In this document: positions 47,864-60,200 of the stretch, piece after piece
Position numbering within the stretch: the first letter of the stretch is position 1
How the letters are laid out: every line of letters begins with the position of its first letter
Assembly (NCBI GenBank): GCA_008828725.1
Contig: MEHQ01002309.1
Location: forward strand, 315,799 to 379,798
Reading direction: 5' to 3'
From: Saccharina japonica
Lineage: Eukaryota > Sar > Phaeophyceae > Laminariales > Laminariaceae
DNA length: 64,000 bases
The notes under the pieces: generated by a model
What the model saw: only the letters and a program-made list of their open reading frames with translations
Told to the model about the DNA's origin: nothing
Databases searched by the model: none
Translations under genes and position numbers: made by a program

Positions 47864-48790
47864 AGGAGCGACGTAAAGCGGTGCGGGTCAGTTTGTAAGT
47901 GATTGCTTTCATGCCGTTCAGTCGTGCTGGTGAGCACTCACGCCGAACTTCAACAAGCCCATGGAGAGAACACGTGGCCGTAAATGTATGTATTGAAACC
48001 GCTGCACTACAGTACGTACCTATTCTGATATAGTACGATGCTGGGTTGCCCTAGCGCTCGAAAGCGCAGGGCATTTACTACGTACGAGCTCTGCGTGCCC
48101 AAGTGATCCCTTTTGATACTATCACACGTGCGACTGTATGAACTGCATTTATTTTATTATTGTTGTTGTGGTAACCCTAGACTACGTAAAGGTGCATTGA
48201 TTGTACTGCCGTAGCACCCTCTACAATTAATTGTCAAAACCCCACAGAATAAACGTATCATTTTTTTACCGGGGTATATATATAGACTTCGAAGTATATA
48301 TATATATATATATATATATATACGGCAGCAGTATTGAGTTTGGTACGAGCTCTATACAGGACACCTTCGATTGCTGCATAATTACACGATTTTAACCGAA
48401 CCACCAAGAAAACGACATACATCAGTGCACGTCTATACTCTAACCACTAATATGAGTACGTATGATACAGCCAGGTACAACCAGAACACCTCTTCTTGAG
48501 TTTGCTGTTCCATCCCATTTACAGTACGTAGAATATATTTGCACATTTTCTCAAGTTCCCTTATTTTTGACAACTCAGGTCTGGGGTCACGCAGCACCCC
48601 CCCTCCCACCCGCCCCCGCTCCTCACTACAGTGTATAACCTCCCCTTCCTCGCGAGTAGAGTCCGACCCAACTTTTCTCGTCGACTCTCGTGTTAGGCTG
48701 CTGTGACGAAGAGAACACAAAACTGACTGACCTCGCGCTGGACAAGGAGCCCAACACAAGCAAATATCCCATAGCCCAGTACTTGGCCAT
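35488..48790 (-). CDS. Gene C: 13-exon gene for a secreted Pmp-like beta-helix repeat protein, 401 aa
   Basis: Exons on the minus strand: 48790-48732, 47746-47555, 44285-44204, 43748-43615, 42421-42356, 41883-41812, 41646-41554, 40963-40883, 40284-40204, 39785-39705, 37201-37118, 36042-35949, 35574-35488 (with stop). All have AG/GT borders and join in frame. Exon 1 encodes a signal peptide (MAKYWAMGYLLVLGSLSSA). Beta-helix turns are visible in FRSDVEFNNNDASNFGGG (exon 10) and FRKAVKFIGNAADSGGAF (exon 11). Compared with gene B the exon lengths are the same except exon 2 (+6 nt), exon 12 (-6) and exon 13 (-3), all keeping frame, while introns differ greatly in length. This strongly suggests that both are maintained as proteins. 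It is convergent to gene B, with 6.4 kb between them. Function unknown; secretion is inferred. Confidence 0.8.
37452..37550 (+). mobile_element. 99-bp TA-flanked MITE (GGACCATAGTA family), gene C intron copy
   Basis: Third copy, with the cleanest terminal inverted repeats: CGGGGGACCATAGTAAATAG at the left and its complement at the right. TA flanks are at 37,450-37,451 and 37,551-37,552. It lies in the intron upstream of gene C exon 11. The locus is not shared with gene B, so this is an independent insertion. Confidence 0.78.
44286..47554. other. Gene C intron 2; only small simple repeats seen
   Basis: 3.3 kb with an AGC/AGT tract near 46,590-46,612 and an A/T-rich stretch near 46,220-46,260. 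No extra exon is needed for frame. Frames here have no recognised motif. Confidence 0.5.
47804..47862 (+). repeat. Pure (CAG)n tract in gene C intron 1
   Basis: About 19 uninterrupted CAG units. On the gene's own strand this is (CTG)n, ending about 58 nt before the exon 2 acceptor (47,746). The apparent poly-Cys protein frame across it is intron sequence. Confidence 0.9.
48294..48321. repeat. (TA)n microsatellite
   Basis: About 14 TA units in gene C intron 1, inside a block that otherwise resembles intron 1 of genes A and B (CCTGTATAGAGCTCGTA is shared). Confidence 0.85.
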
Positions 48791-48905
48791 CGTTGTGCTT
48801 GGATGTAGATGATTGCAAAGTCAGCGGCAGGTGGGCTGTAGTGTTGTTGTGGTTGGTCCTCCTGTGGTGTGAAGGTTGGGGGTGGTGTATTGGCTGTGCT
48901 CAGGA
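48791..48905 (-). promoter_or_regulatory. Conserved upstream block of gene C
   Basis: CCAATAC at 48,893-48,887 (97 bp before the ATG, the same spacing as gene B), then CACAACAACACTACAGCCC, CTGCCGCTG, CAATCATCTAC and CAACGATGG. The order is conserved with genes A and B. Confidence 0.55.
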
Positions 48906-49164
48906 CAATATCACAAACTATTTCGTACTATATTGACGGGGTGATTCCCGTTGCAAAGTTGACCGGGTTTGATATAATATCCCGATGCAGGAACTGTCAA
49001 GTCATTTTCGTTCTGGTGGGAAACTGCTGATCGTCTACTCTGTAGCTCCCGAACCTGCGACAAGCAGTGCGTACTCAGGTGAACCGACCCCCGTCCGTCC
49101 TTGTTGCCCGTTGTGGCCGCTTGTGCAACCACACATTGGCTTGCCAGAGACCCTTTCGTACTAC

Positions 49165-49285
49165 CCCAAGGGCGCACAAAAAAAGAGAGAAAACGACAAC
49201 CACACTCCTAGAAAGGTCAGAATGAAAAACAAACCGGATCGCTATGGTCACAGGACGAAATGAGCGAAAACAAATTGCACACAAG
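49165..49285 (+). mobile_element. Half copy of the CAAGGGTGCAC MITE
   Basis: It starts CAAGGGCGCACAAAAAAAGA and continues with AGGTCAGAATGAAAAACAAA and CCGGATCGCTATGGTCACAG. It matches the complement of 4,190-4,310. The other half is missing. Confidence 0.65.
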
Positions 49286-49345
49286 TGAAATGTATTTTTC
49301 CTCTCTCTGCTGCCGCCCGCGCAACCAAAACGGACTGTTGTACAG

Positions 49346-49518
49346 CAGTACAGGACACCTAATATGAAACAGGAAATCTGCCTCAGGCTTGATTTCTTAT
49401 TTGAAAGAAGCTTCTTTCTACACTAACTTCAAGATAACAACTCCCGATTTTCTTATTTTCCTCTAAATCTCAGCCTGGCTTTCTTATTAGCCTTTTTCTT
49501 ATTAGGTGTCCTGTACTG
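49346..49518 (+). mobile_element. About 175-bp MITE with CAGTACAGGACACC ends
   Basis: The ends are CAGTACAGGACACCTAATA and its complement. Both halves carry TTCTTATT blocks. TA follows the right end; the left flank is ambiguous because CAG is repeated there. Another copy begins at 63,929. Confidence 0.65.
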
Positions 49519-50929
49519 TACTGTGGTAGGCTTGTACAACCGGAAATGAAACACGACGATTGTGCAATCGGTAACAAATCTCCTTACACTGCTGTATCGT
49601 GTTGTACAGGCGAAGGACATGTGGTCCCTGGCGCCCAAAACCTCATGATCACTCCCCCCGCTGACAGATCGCACTTGGCGCTATAATAGCGAAGCCTGCC
49701 TAGTCGGGGAAACCCGACGTGCTCCGCCCCTGCATTGTACGGATGCAAGGGTCTATGGTATTGCGACTACGGCCATGTATGGCATATGAGTACCCCCCCC
49801 CGGTGGCAGATGGGCGACATGAGAGAAAGGAAACAAACAAAAAGAGCCGTGTGGAAGCGGCCACGCATCACCCACGGCGAAAACGAGTCGGCGGCCAAAA
49901 GTATTATATGACAAAACAAATCATAGATATGATTGGTGTGTAGAGCGCGGACAGTGGTGTGCTGCAACTCCCCACCATGTTCGAGCCAACAATTGCCGCT
50001 GTGTGAATGTACGTATTTACGTACTTCTGCCTGTCTTGTATCGGGTATAAATATATTTTAGCGTTTGTGTAGCGTACTTCGAAGTACACACCTGACATTT
50101 CTATGTGGCAGTTAACTACACTACCGCCCCCCCCCCTGGGTATATACTCCACCAGGTACAGGATTAGTTTGTGTCGTACGTGTACGTATATAAAATCATA
50201 TAGTAATACTGTAAAATCCGAACCTATTCGTATATACGATATACGGGTACATACTGCTGCCTTGTATCTGGTGTATCAGACACCACAACCAATAGTAGAA
50301 CTAAACCCATCACCAGTAAGCAGGTACATTGTGAGGTTGAACGGTGCTCTGATGATAATAATATCAAACCTCTTGGGCTGCGGGGGGGGCTTGAATAGCC
50401 CACGGTTGGGTGGGGGGAGGGGGGTGAAACAAAAAATGTTGTAAATCTCCCGTAAAAATCATTGCCCCAGAACAATACCCCAGGCGGGTCTCAATACCAG
50501 CCGAGTACTGCATCCGATAGTTTAATACTTTCATTATTTTCGAATAAGTAGCGCATGTGTATCCTAGAGTAGCTGCAGTAAAGAGGGGACGTGTACTAAC
50601 TGTCCCCTCTTCAAGAAGCCATATTATTTGCATACTTCGACTGTCACGTCGGATGTACTGCTACAGGCGACAGCTAGCTGCGTGCGGACAATGGATCTTG
50701 ATCCTGCCAGTGAAGAGGCGCGATGCATATCCGCCTATTGAAACGGCGACCTATACTTCGTATATCTACAGGTAGGGTCGGGCTGTACCGTACGCGTCTT
50801 CTTTTCTGCGGGCGTCGGATTATAAAATTTAATTCCAACTCTCTCCATTCGGGACGAGAGATCTGTTTTTTACGAGGAGCGTAGTGCTCGCTTGGGCGGG
50901 TTTCTCTTCTTGACAAAGTTAAACATACG
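49519..50929. other. Intergenic stretch; nothing recognised
   Basis: Contains C and G runs and a TATA-rich part near 50,170-50,250. I see no exon, RNA gene or element ends. Confidence 0.4.
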
Positions 50930-51300
50930 CTACAGTAATCCAAACTCGAGAACCCTGGACACACGGACGAGATTTGGCGACCGAGTTGCAAGCCCGCGCG
51001 GTCTCTTCCGCTGCCTGCCAGACCGCAGCCTCCGGCAGCTTCCTCGCCTCTGCAAAGGTGTTTGTGTTTGTGTAGTCTTCCCCTCCGAACGCGTTTGGAG
51101 TTGTGTGTGGGTGGTGGCGTAGGCGTACTCCGCGAAGGTGGAAAGTTCCTGATTGTGGGCCATGTCCGGTAGATCTGCGCCGGTGTAGAGATAAAGCTGA
51201 TGTACCTCCCCCAAGACCGAAGCCATATCTATGCCAGCGCTTGCACGTGCTTCCCGTTCGCTCGGAATCGGAAACAGCGACGATACAATGATAAAACGAG
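50930..51300 (-). mobile_element. Possible Copia-type reverse-transcriptase relic
   Basis: GC-richer than its surroundings. The minus strand carries coding-like stretches including FAEARKLPEAAVWQAA, which resembles the 'EA...PEA..W..A' start of Copia reverse-transcriptase domains. It is short and decayed. An unrelated host fragment is the alternative. Confidence 0.3.
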
Positions 51301-52371
51301 TGCACTTGCTCGTTCGTGTCGTCTATTGCTCGCCCAGAAGCTCGCCTCACGTCTCACATCCGGCAAGCGATTGAACCTGCACTACAGGTGTTAGGTGTAG
51401 ATTGGATAGCCTATGAATACGTAGCAACACGTACACCAGGATAGGTGTGAATACAGTACTGCGCAACACTGTGTTGACAGTTTCCAGCAGAAACTGAAGC
51501 TTCTGAAATATGTGGCGAGAGTACTGTAGTTCGTTGAAGGATAGAGCCATTTTCTGCTGTAGATTGACGAGAAAACGGCCCAGTCGACCTAGGACGTTGC
51601 GGCACAGGACGGCAACTCAGTAGCTTTAGACGGTGTGGCGTCTTAGGCAGCCCCCACGCTGCCACTCGTCGCTAGCTCCTCGCACCACCACCTAGACTTC
51701 AACAAGTCTATTGTTCTCAACCATTATTATTATGGCCCGCCCTGTCTGAGTACTATAGATAATGTTACGGTTCGGTTGACCGTTTCAGGCGTTATGATGA
51801 CATAGAGGCGTTGGCTTCCATTACCCTTCTTTCTTATATACAACCTTGACCATCGCACCGGTCAAAGGACAGGCAATATCTTACCACCTAGCCATCTCCA
51901 GTTTGGAGCCTCTTCCCTGAAGTACCACAAGCCCGGTTTACTCTCCTGTAGACGTAGGAGCGTACCTCTCGACTCGGTCGGACTCGAATCGTGCTCTTGC
52001 ACCGAGGTTGGTCATTATGCCTTGATTATGTGTTCTGTTCTGTGCATATGCCACTCTGTGTGGCAGCCCGTGACTCGGGTATGCCACACTACCAGTTGCT
52101 AGAGAACCATGCATGTGTTGCCTCATAAACACGACCTTAGACCTCAAGCCAGGTAGCCTGGATCCGTATTATGGTGTTCAGCCCCTGTGCATGCTTAGCG
52201 CTTCCTGCACGGGTTTTCGTCCCCCGTGCCGGAACGGGCGGCGACGACCTTCGTTCCTCCGACCTGTTCCTTTCGGGGGTTTTTCCATCTCATTTATTTT
52301 AGGTATGTTTTGGTGGCCGCGTGTGTCCCTTTTTTTTTGCACCTTTCTCCTTTTCTTTGTCTCTATGGGGA

Positions 52372-52452
52372 ATGCCCGCGCTCCTAGCACTCATGCTGCC
52401 AGAAACTCTGACCCGCCGCTGACCACACGCAACCACATGTGAACTCCGTACT
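52372..52452 (+). repeat. Direct repeat, copy 1 (ATGCCCGCGCTC)
   Basis: About 80 bp, from ATGCCCGCGCTCCTAGCAC to CGCAACCACATGTGAACTC. It matches 52,638-52,715 at roughly 80% by eye. A pyrimidine-rich stretch precedes both copies. Neither gives a convincing protein. Confidence 0.6.
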
Positions 52453-52637
52453 TCGCTAGCCCCATGAATAGCTACTGCGGGGTGGGTTCTCGCAGTGATA
52501 CAGCAGTACGGTTTGTACGATGACGCCCACGACTCTCAACGGGTGCTCTTTTATTGTGTGCGTGCATATATTTTTTATAGGAAAGTATGTGTGTTTATCT
52601 CTTGCCCGCCTACTTCTTTTGTATGTTTCTGTACCTG

Positions 52638-52715
52638 ATGCCCGCGCTCGTAGCACCCATCCTGCAAGAAACGCTGGCCCATCGCTGACCACGCGCAATC
52701 ACGTGTACTCGTATC
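52638..52715 (+). repeat. Direct repeat, copy 2
   Basis: ATGCCCGCGCTCGTAGCACC through CGCAATCACGTGTACTC, 266 bp after copy 1. It is preceded, as there, by a T/C-rich tract. Confidence 0.6.
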
Positions 52716-54199
52716 GTACCTGTCCGTATAGAACTCCTGGTACCTTGTATATCTCGTGCATGCTGTCGTGTATGGGTGTATGACGTGTTGTCTTTCGGCA
52801 TACAATGCGCTGATTGATACCTGGTATCTCCTGTCGATGCTACTCCCACGTATCGGGAAGCTGCAACTTGAAAGCCATTATCGATGAAGCGGCACAACTT
52901 CTACATTGTTGAACCGTAACATGTTACCGATTGATTCGTTCAAACGTAACTACGGTACTCGTCGTAAGTACTGCTGTACGCTGTACTAATGTACTACCCA
53001 GCTTCCACGACGGGGACCTCGCAAATGTGTAACGTCACGGGAGGCCGCTCAATACTCATGAAACTCCTGTTCTGGCAGGTTCTGGAGACAACGTTGACGA
53101 GAATCCTCGGTAGACATCGGTCGACAAACCCAACGACCCCGCCATAACCTCTGAACGGATAACGCTGGTTAAGGGCTCCGACATATCCTAGTGTCACAGT
53201 GCTCACACCTTGGTCAATGATATGTGGCGTGGGCCGGCCAGGCGTCTGGTCAAAATTATTTGACTGTGGTGTGTAAAAAAGAGACGACCAAAACTCTCGA
53301 TCCCTCTCCAATGGCAAAAAAAAAATACCTTCTCGAAGGTTTGGACGAAGACCATAGGACGCCGCAGGCAACCTATCGCCCCCTAGAGTACGGATCGCAA
53401 TGATACCTTCGAGGCAGTTTTATATATATTTATTGACTGGCCTTGCCCGGTACGAAGTGCGTTAGTCGTGGGTTGAGTCTGTGTGTCATCAAATCTATGA
53501 TAGAGCTCGACGGTGTGATGCACCATCAGTATACCATCGCCAGGTACGTATGCGATACGTCTTGCCATAGCGATTTTCTCTACTTCCTAGAGAATCGATC
53601 GGCACGCAATGTACTCCTACATACGTGGGTCTATGGGTATATCCGTGTCGTACATACCAGACAACACATGCGTCAAGTGCTCCGACGGGGCTTTGACTAA
53701 TCAGCTCTATGGAATCCCTCTGATAAGAGCTTCGACGGTTGCACGAGGAAGCGTACAAAACGCGATTTCCGAGTGTGAGACATAGTTGTTTAAAACAACC
53801 AAGTTGGTAACAAAGATAATTCTATTTCGAAGGCATCATACTGTCTACATATATATAAGTATAATAGATAAACCTTCGGTTCAGCATGTTTGTCAAGCTA
53901 AGACTATGTCTGAGACTACTGGTACGTACTCGCCACCAGAGAGCTTTCATGGTGGGTGTTTCCACACCATCCGCATAAGGAGTATCGTCACCTATATATC
54001 TGGAGCTGGTGCTATCACACGAATAATATGGTCTACCTGCCCGCAGAGGTGCACAGGTCCTCAATATCTGGAGTTGTTGGTGTACTACCGTGATGTACTC
54101 GTACTTTCAAAGGAACCTGCTGCAATCTTATCACGATCGGCGAATTACAGTACTAATTTAGTGGATCAAATGACTGCACTGCTGCACGACACATGGCTT

Positions 54200-55513
54200 C
54201 AAGTACGAGGACTGCGAAAATGAGAGACTCCAACATCACCAACTGAAATGAGCTCGATCTCTGCGATTTCGATTTCGCTCCTACTGGTCTCCCTAGGGGC
54301 GGGACGCATTTGCTCTGCCACTATTCGAGCTCGAGCGACCGTGTGCCATGCACGGACTGCTTCTCCAAAAGTTAAGGTTTGCCCTAAGTCTCGCGCTGTA
54401 CAAATATCATCATGCCGTCTGACCTGCGTCTCCATAGGCTCCCGGGTGCTGGTAGTAGTACTGCGGGGCCATCCTAGTTTCGTCTCTCGTCTCGATGGAT
54501 TGACATGGACAGGCGCTGTTGGTGTGGTTTGGGTCTCAGCGTTCGTGGACTGCTTTTGCCAAGGAAACGCACTGTGTGCTTGTGGTCTCAACTCGTAACG
54601 AGGGTTTAATGGAAGCATTTCTTGCCTGGGGTTTCTTCTCGTCACTGACCCTTTTGATTTTGATTGGGTGACTGCTCGGCAGGAAACCTGTCTTTGCTCC
54701 GCATATCAGCCCCTCAGCAGCCCTCTTTCAGGCAACCACCTCATCCGGCTCCAACCCAGCATCTGCACCCATACGGCTGCCTTACAGGCCTCTCGACGTC
54801 TACCTTACCAATGCCCTGTTGCGCCAAACCGCCGTAACACCCCCTCGAGCTTGTTGGCTCTAAAGCCAGCAACGCGACTTGATGGGCGGTGAGCACTTAC
54901 AAGCTTCGTATCAGAAAAACCCTTGTCGGTACATACTGAGTCAGGTACTCACCAGGGTGTTTGTTTTATTCGCTTCTTTACTGGTGCGGCTATTTTGCTG
55001 CCCTGCACCGATGCTGTGGGTTACGCCTGCCAAAGCAATGGGGTCCTTGGCCCGGCTTAACTCGTCGGTCTCACCTTTGTCTTCATACACTTCTATACCT
55101 TCGAGACTGTCAACTCTTCCTGGTCTTTGTCTGATAATTTAATGCGCCAGTACGGCGAACAGTAAGTCGTAAACTTGTCCTACCCGGTATATCTGTCTAT
55201 CTACCACCGTGTGCGATCCAGTGATCCTTGTTCCTATCGGGAATTGGGCTAGAGCGTCCTTTCGACTTAAGCGCGTGCGTTGCTTCGAGCGGGGGGGCGC
55301 CTGGGTGTGTTCTGTGTTAAGGGGGTGTAGGTTCCACATGGTGTGAAAGGTATCTAGCAACAATGGGGAAACACTGTCTAACGTTTCGGTCTCTGTGACC
55401 CAGCCTGTGGAAACGCCATCTTTGTACCTCCTTTGATATTCCCAACGACTTGTCCCTGATTCACTCGCCACGCTCCTGCGGTCTATTATCGTATGCATCC
55501 GTGCTGGTGCCAC
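54200..55513 (-). other. Coding-like stretches on the minus strand, unassigned
   Basis: Two minus-strand stretches look more protein-like than their surroundings. 54,645-54,200 is rich in Arg/Glu/Thr. 55,513-55,140 contains KDGVSTGWVTETETLDS and FPIGTRITGSH. The second could be the tail of an old retroelement polyprotein. I do not recognise a family, and no splice structure or partner was found. Confidence 0.25.
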
Positions 55514-55514
55514 C

Positions 55515-56985
55515 GAGTAACTACAACATCCCGGGCAACGTCACCGGCAACGTCGCCAACGTCATTAGGGGAATCAAGCCGAATAACGGCGAGAAACCCA
55601 AATCCTTAGTGATTGGGATAAAAAGGCAGGATTGCATGCTCACCATGCAACGCCTGAGCATATTTGCCGTGATGGAAGGACATATCAGGCTGACAGAGGA
55701 AACATACGATGAGGCTACACGCGGGTCTGACCCGGGATTGTTTTTTCTTGCACCACTGGTCACGCCGAGATGCTGGACACTACTGGAGGGACCCTTCAAT
55801 AGTGCTAAGCCGATTTCGCCCGCGTCGACCAGGAACTATACACGATACTATATTCGGTAACGGACAAGGCTGCAGTCCTCCTGGCGGCAATTCACGCATA
55901 CTACGAACGCCGTACCCGTGGCGACAGACAGACAGCGACCAAGTAACTGTAGGAAACCTACCTCAGGATCACCGACAAAACATCCGCACATTGCAGGCGG
56001 CTTAAACGGGTACGAACATGGGACCGGACAAACAACCCGGACAACTACTGTACATTGCAAAGGAAAAACGCTTGCGCAACAGGCTGATCGCTGTGAAGGA
56101 ACCCGTCACCGAACGGATACCTAGCTGGAGATAAAGCTGAAGACCTGCAGGGGCCACGAGTTTCCATCTGCCGAATGTCCAGACCACTATGCGCCATATA
56201 TACCTGGCGACTCGGCATTGCGAGTCGTGGCGTGGAGAGGTCAGCGGAGTCCGGATCTGACCTCGACAGAATTTTCTGCCACAACTACTGTAAAGTGGGA
56301 CATTATAAGAGCGGCAGCGTCGTGCCCGGCAAGACCAACGACAGGAGGAACAACGGAACAACTCTTTGTTTTTTATCCTCCGGCGGATGGGTCAAAATAA
56401 AGCTTACGCCCTCCACACTTCCACGTCTCACTTCGTGTCGTGTGTCAATTCGCTCCATGCCCCCTCGGACGTAACGACCACGCGGGGAAGGGTACAGGGC
56501 GTCTGGAAGAAAGGCAAAGGACATCACCAAAACAATGGTCCTCGCTTCATAAGAACACCTCGCACAACGACGCCAACCGCTACAAGCAAGCAGGGACCGT
56601 CGCTCACGAAATAGGGCGCAATGTGTTTTTACGGTTTCCCACGGCGATCACTCCAATCTGCCCAAGAACGGCGAGAAGCTGGTCACTACCTTCGACGACG
56701 ACGGTGGTTTCCAGTTCGAATAAGAAACTCCACCCACGCACCAAACAGCCGTATTGACTGGGATCGCCGGAGAAAAGAAGCTAATGTCTGGAACCGATTT
56801 CGTCATCAGCATGGACTGCTGGAGCTACGGATCGTCCGAGCGTTGTGCATCGTGGGGTTTCCCGGACGACGTGGTTTGAATCGCCGCACACATTTTGTGG
56901 GGTCACCGGAGAGACATCGCAGAGATAAGATATCCGGGATTGAGCCTCAGTGCTATATGTCACAGGATCCATCGCGGTGTCATCA
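55515..56985 (+). mobile_element. Old gag-like retroelement relic, target of the younger Copia element
   Basis: Plus-strand coding-like DNA rich in gag-type composition. Near 56,270-56,320 is a zinc-knuckle-like block (CHNYCKVGHYKSG). The 42-bp repeat at 56,373-56,414 lies within it. The 3' part (56,750-56,985) consists of GGATCGCCGGAG units. It is decayed, with many breaks. It continues beyond the inserted element at 62,583. Confidence 0.45.
56373..56414 (+). repeat. 42-bp block shared with 2,539-2,580
   Basis: Matches the complement of 2,539-2,580 over 42 bases by eye. Here it is part of the older retroelement relic. Confidence 0.7.
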
Positions 56986-56989
56986 TCAC

Positions 56990-57201
56990 TGTTCGTTTGG
57001 ATCGTGTCAGTAATGACGGTCATAAAAATTGTAGAGGGTTGCGCATATATTCGCAGGCTTTATTATGGAATTTTTCCTCGTGCGGGACGAGAGTTCGAAC
57101 ACTCCGCTCTCTCTCTCGCTCTGTCCTCTAATTCAACGACCTTAAAGCATCTCACCAGACTGCGGGGCAGTCAGGGCATCTAGATTTGGAATCTACGAAC
57201 A
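56990..57201 (+). repeat. 5' LTR of the Copia element
   Basis: 212 bp, starting TGTTCGTTTGGATCGTGTCA and ending CTACGAACA (TG...CA). It pairs with 62,358-62,582. Confidence 0.92.
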
Positions 57202-60200
57202 CACTAGTGTGAGTTGTCAAAAGCTTGACGTTTTCAAGTCTGGAACAAGAAGTCAAGAATGGCTTCCGGGTCAGCCCACGACGAGTAAAGCCTTCCCAAA
57301 TATGAGGTACAACAACTGAGAAGTGAGTTTCAGCTGATGGTCGAGCAGGGGCAAGCGTCCATGATGCTTGCCATGAGGGACATGATGGCCGAGTTCAAGA
57401 GGAACAAAGGCCGATCTGAGTCCAACAGTGCTGGGGGCAGCACTGCTGGAAGGGAAGGCCCACGAGGGGCTGAACCCTCAGTTGTACGATAAACGTCTGC
57501 TGCTGCTGGAGGCGTGGCAGACAATACAGCAGCTGGAAGAGAGACAACTTTGCGTGGGGACACCTCACGCAATCTCTGAGCGACGGGACGCAGAGAGGCC
57601 GCTGGTCCTGTCGAGGTGGGCCTAGCCAGGGGCCAGCCTGACCAGCCGAGGAGGGCTGGCGAATGGGATGAATTCCAAGGCGGTGAGTTGGGTGGTGGTT
57701 TTGATCTGCCCATCTCGCGCCATGTTTCCTACAAGCACAGCGCTGGTGTAGGGAATAGTCCAAGAAGGGCAAAGCACACTCCTATAAGAGAGACTACTGC
57801 TGCTGTTGGAGCATTCATTGGACAATCGGAGTCCGGCAGCGCCGAGAGTAGCGCTGCTGTAGGGAATAGCCCAAGAAGGGCAGGACTCACTCCTGCACGA
57901 GAGACTCTTGCTGCTGTTGGAGCAGCCATTGGCCAATCGGAGTCCGGCAGCGTCGAGAAAAACGCTTCTGTAGGGAAGAGCCGACAAGGGGCAGGACCCA
58001 CCACTGCTGTACGAGGTACTACGGCAGGAGGAGATACGATTTTTTGTGATGATGATTCGCGGGATTTCGGATCGACGGGACGCGGGAAAACTGCTTCTTG
58101 TCGAGGTTGGCCAGCCAGGGGTCAGCCATACCGGCCAAGGAGGTCTGGAAAGGGGGTGCAAACCCCAGCGGTGAGTCCCGTGGAGACTCAGCCGCGACTG
58201 CCGGTGGCAATGGCAGCAACGCCAAGGCCATCGAAGGTAGTACTTTCGTAGGGAAGTGCTTCAAGTGTGGCAAGAAGGACCATATGATCGCAAACTGTAG
58301 AGAGAAGCGGTGCAGTGGATGCAACGGACTGGGGCACTCTGCCGATGTTGTTGCACACTCCGAAAGAAGAGGCTGTGCTGTCGATGGCGAGCGAGTTTGG
58401 AGCAAGCGACGTTGGTATTGGTACGACCCTTCAGCTTTTAAGACCAAAGAGACAGGCAAGTGCAGTGATGGTTTGGGCAAAATGGGGAAAGGAGAGTCGG
58501 CTGTTCAGGTAGGGGACGAGACCTGGATTTGCGATAGTGGGGCATCTACTCACATGACACCCTCAGCAGATTGCATGCTCAACTACAGAGAATGCAACTT
58601 TAAACTGCGCATCGCCGATGGTTCAACTCGCTCGGTCGAAGGATACGGTGATGTTCGCTTTGTCTTTCGGTCTGGAAACGGTCTCGTGCAAGTGCTGATG
58701 ACAAACGTTGCGCACGTGCCAGACCTCCGCTATCACTTATTTTCCCTGCCCACTCTCGTCAAAAACGGCCGCACTTTCAAAGGGCGCCCCTCGGGGATTG
58801 TAGTCCGGCTCAAGTCAGAGAGTTCGATCGTGTTTCAGTTGAGTGGGACCCTATACAGTCTTTACGGCTACCGGGTCGACAGCAGCAGTGGGGAAAATGC
58901 CTGTGCTGTACTCGCCCCAGGGCAACAGCCCAGTAAGCCCGTGATCGACATCAACGACTACCACTGCACGGCTGGACACTCCCACGAGGTTATACTCCCC
59001 AAGACCGCGGAGCAGCAAGGAATCGTTCTCAAGGGAAACCTGCTAGAGTGCAGGGGGTGCTCCATGGCGAAGGGGCTTCGCAAGAGCATCAAACAATCCA
59101 CGCACACACGAGCGGGTGAGAAGCCCGGGAGTGTGTTTGTGGATTTGAGTGGTCCCAAGGTGGTAGAGTCTCTCGGCAGGAAGCGGTACACTCTCATTGT
59201 GCGCGATGACGTTTCACGGTATACATGGGTTTATTTTATACCCCACAAGTCGGACGCCGCGGAATTGTTCGAGCATTTCCTCGCGGATTCTCGCGCAAAT
59301 GATGTCCCTTCGAAAATGGTCATCGTCCGATCGGACGGGGGTGGTGAATTCCGTGGGAGGAAATTGGAGACCTGTGTAGAATACGAGGGATCAAGCAGGA
59401 GTTCACGACGGCAGACAGTCCCCAGTTCAATGGGGTAGCAGAGCGCGCGCTAGGCTTGATTTAGACGGCCGCAATGGCGGGCCGAATCCAGGCTCGCGAG
59501 CTATACCCTGGCGCGCAACTACCCGCAACTGAGTCGTTGTGGGCTGAAGCGTCGCACTGAGCGTGCGATGCGTACAGCAACCACAGCTAACCCCGAGAGC
59601 AAGTCGCCATACGAGATGTGGTATGGTAGACCCCCCCCGGTAGTACTTCTACCTTTCCTCAAGCCTGGCTACTGCAAGGTGAAGAGGGAGAACAAGTCCC
59701 AGGCGAAAGCACAGGAGTGTTTCTACCTTGGCCCTGCACCCAACGACCACCGAGACTCTGTACGAGTACTGACTAGAAACCGTACCGTACTGGTCACGCG
59801 CAACATAACCTGGCAGCGCGTGTCGCCTGCACCACCTGTACCCGCCCAGATGAATGACTCCCTGCCTATGGGAGAGGGGGGGTCCGAGGCAGACGACGGA
59901 AGCACGTCAGATCGAGGTGGTGGGGGGGTGGTGCATGAGCTGGACGAAGGTTTGGCTCGCCTGAACGACCTCGATTTGACGTGGGGGTTCGATCTGGACG
60001 CTTTTTTGGAAAAGCGCGCCCAGCAGGAACCTGCCGCCGGCGATGCCGGCAACGGGGAGTCAGAGACGATGGGTTTGTCTGAAAGGGACGCGGTGGACGC
60101 CTCCTCGGTCCCAGCAGGGAGGGCCGAAAGCAATCCGGGCGAGGCATCAGCCTCCGACACCGACCAAGGGAACGGTGAGGATCCACCCGCGGTCCTGTCG

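Larger units (their letters stand above)
51301..54198. other. Intergenic stretch; holds one local duplication
   Basis: Apart from the repeat pair at 52,372 and 52,638, I find no gene or element. Frames of up to 125 codons near 53,000-53,370 lack any motif. Confidence 0.4.

Noticed and set aside
47551-47937. A 128-codon frame with a run of about 20 cysteines
   Set aside because: The Cys run is the intronic CTG tract. Only the part from 47,746 down is exon 2 of gene C.
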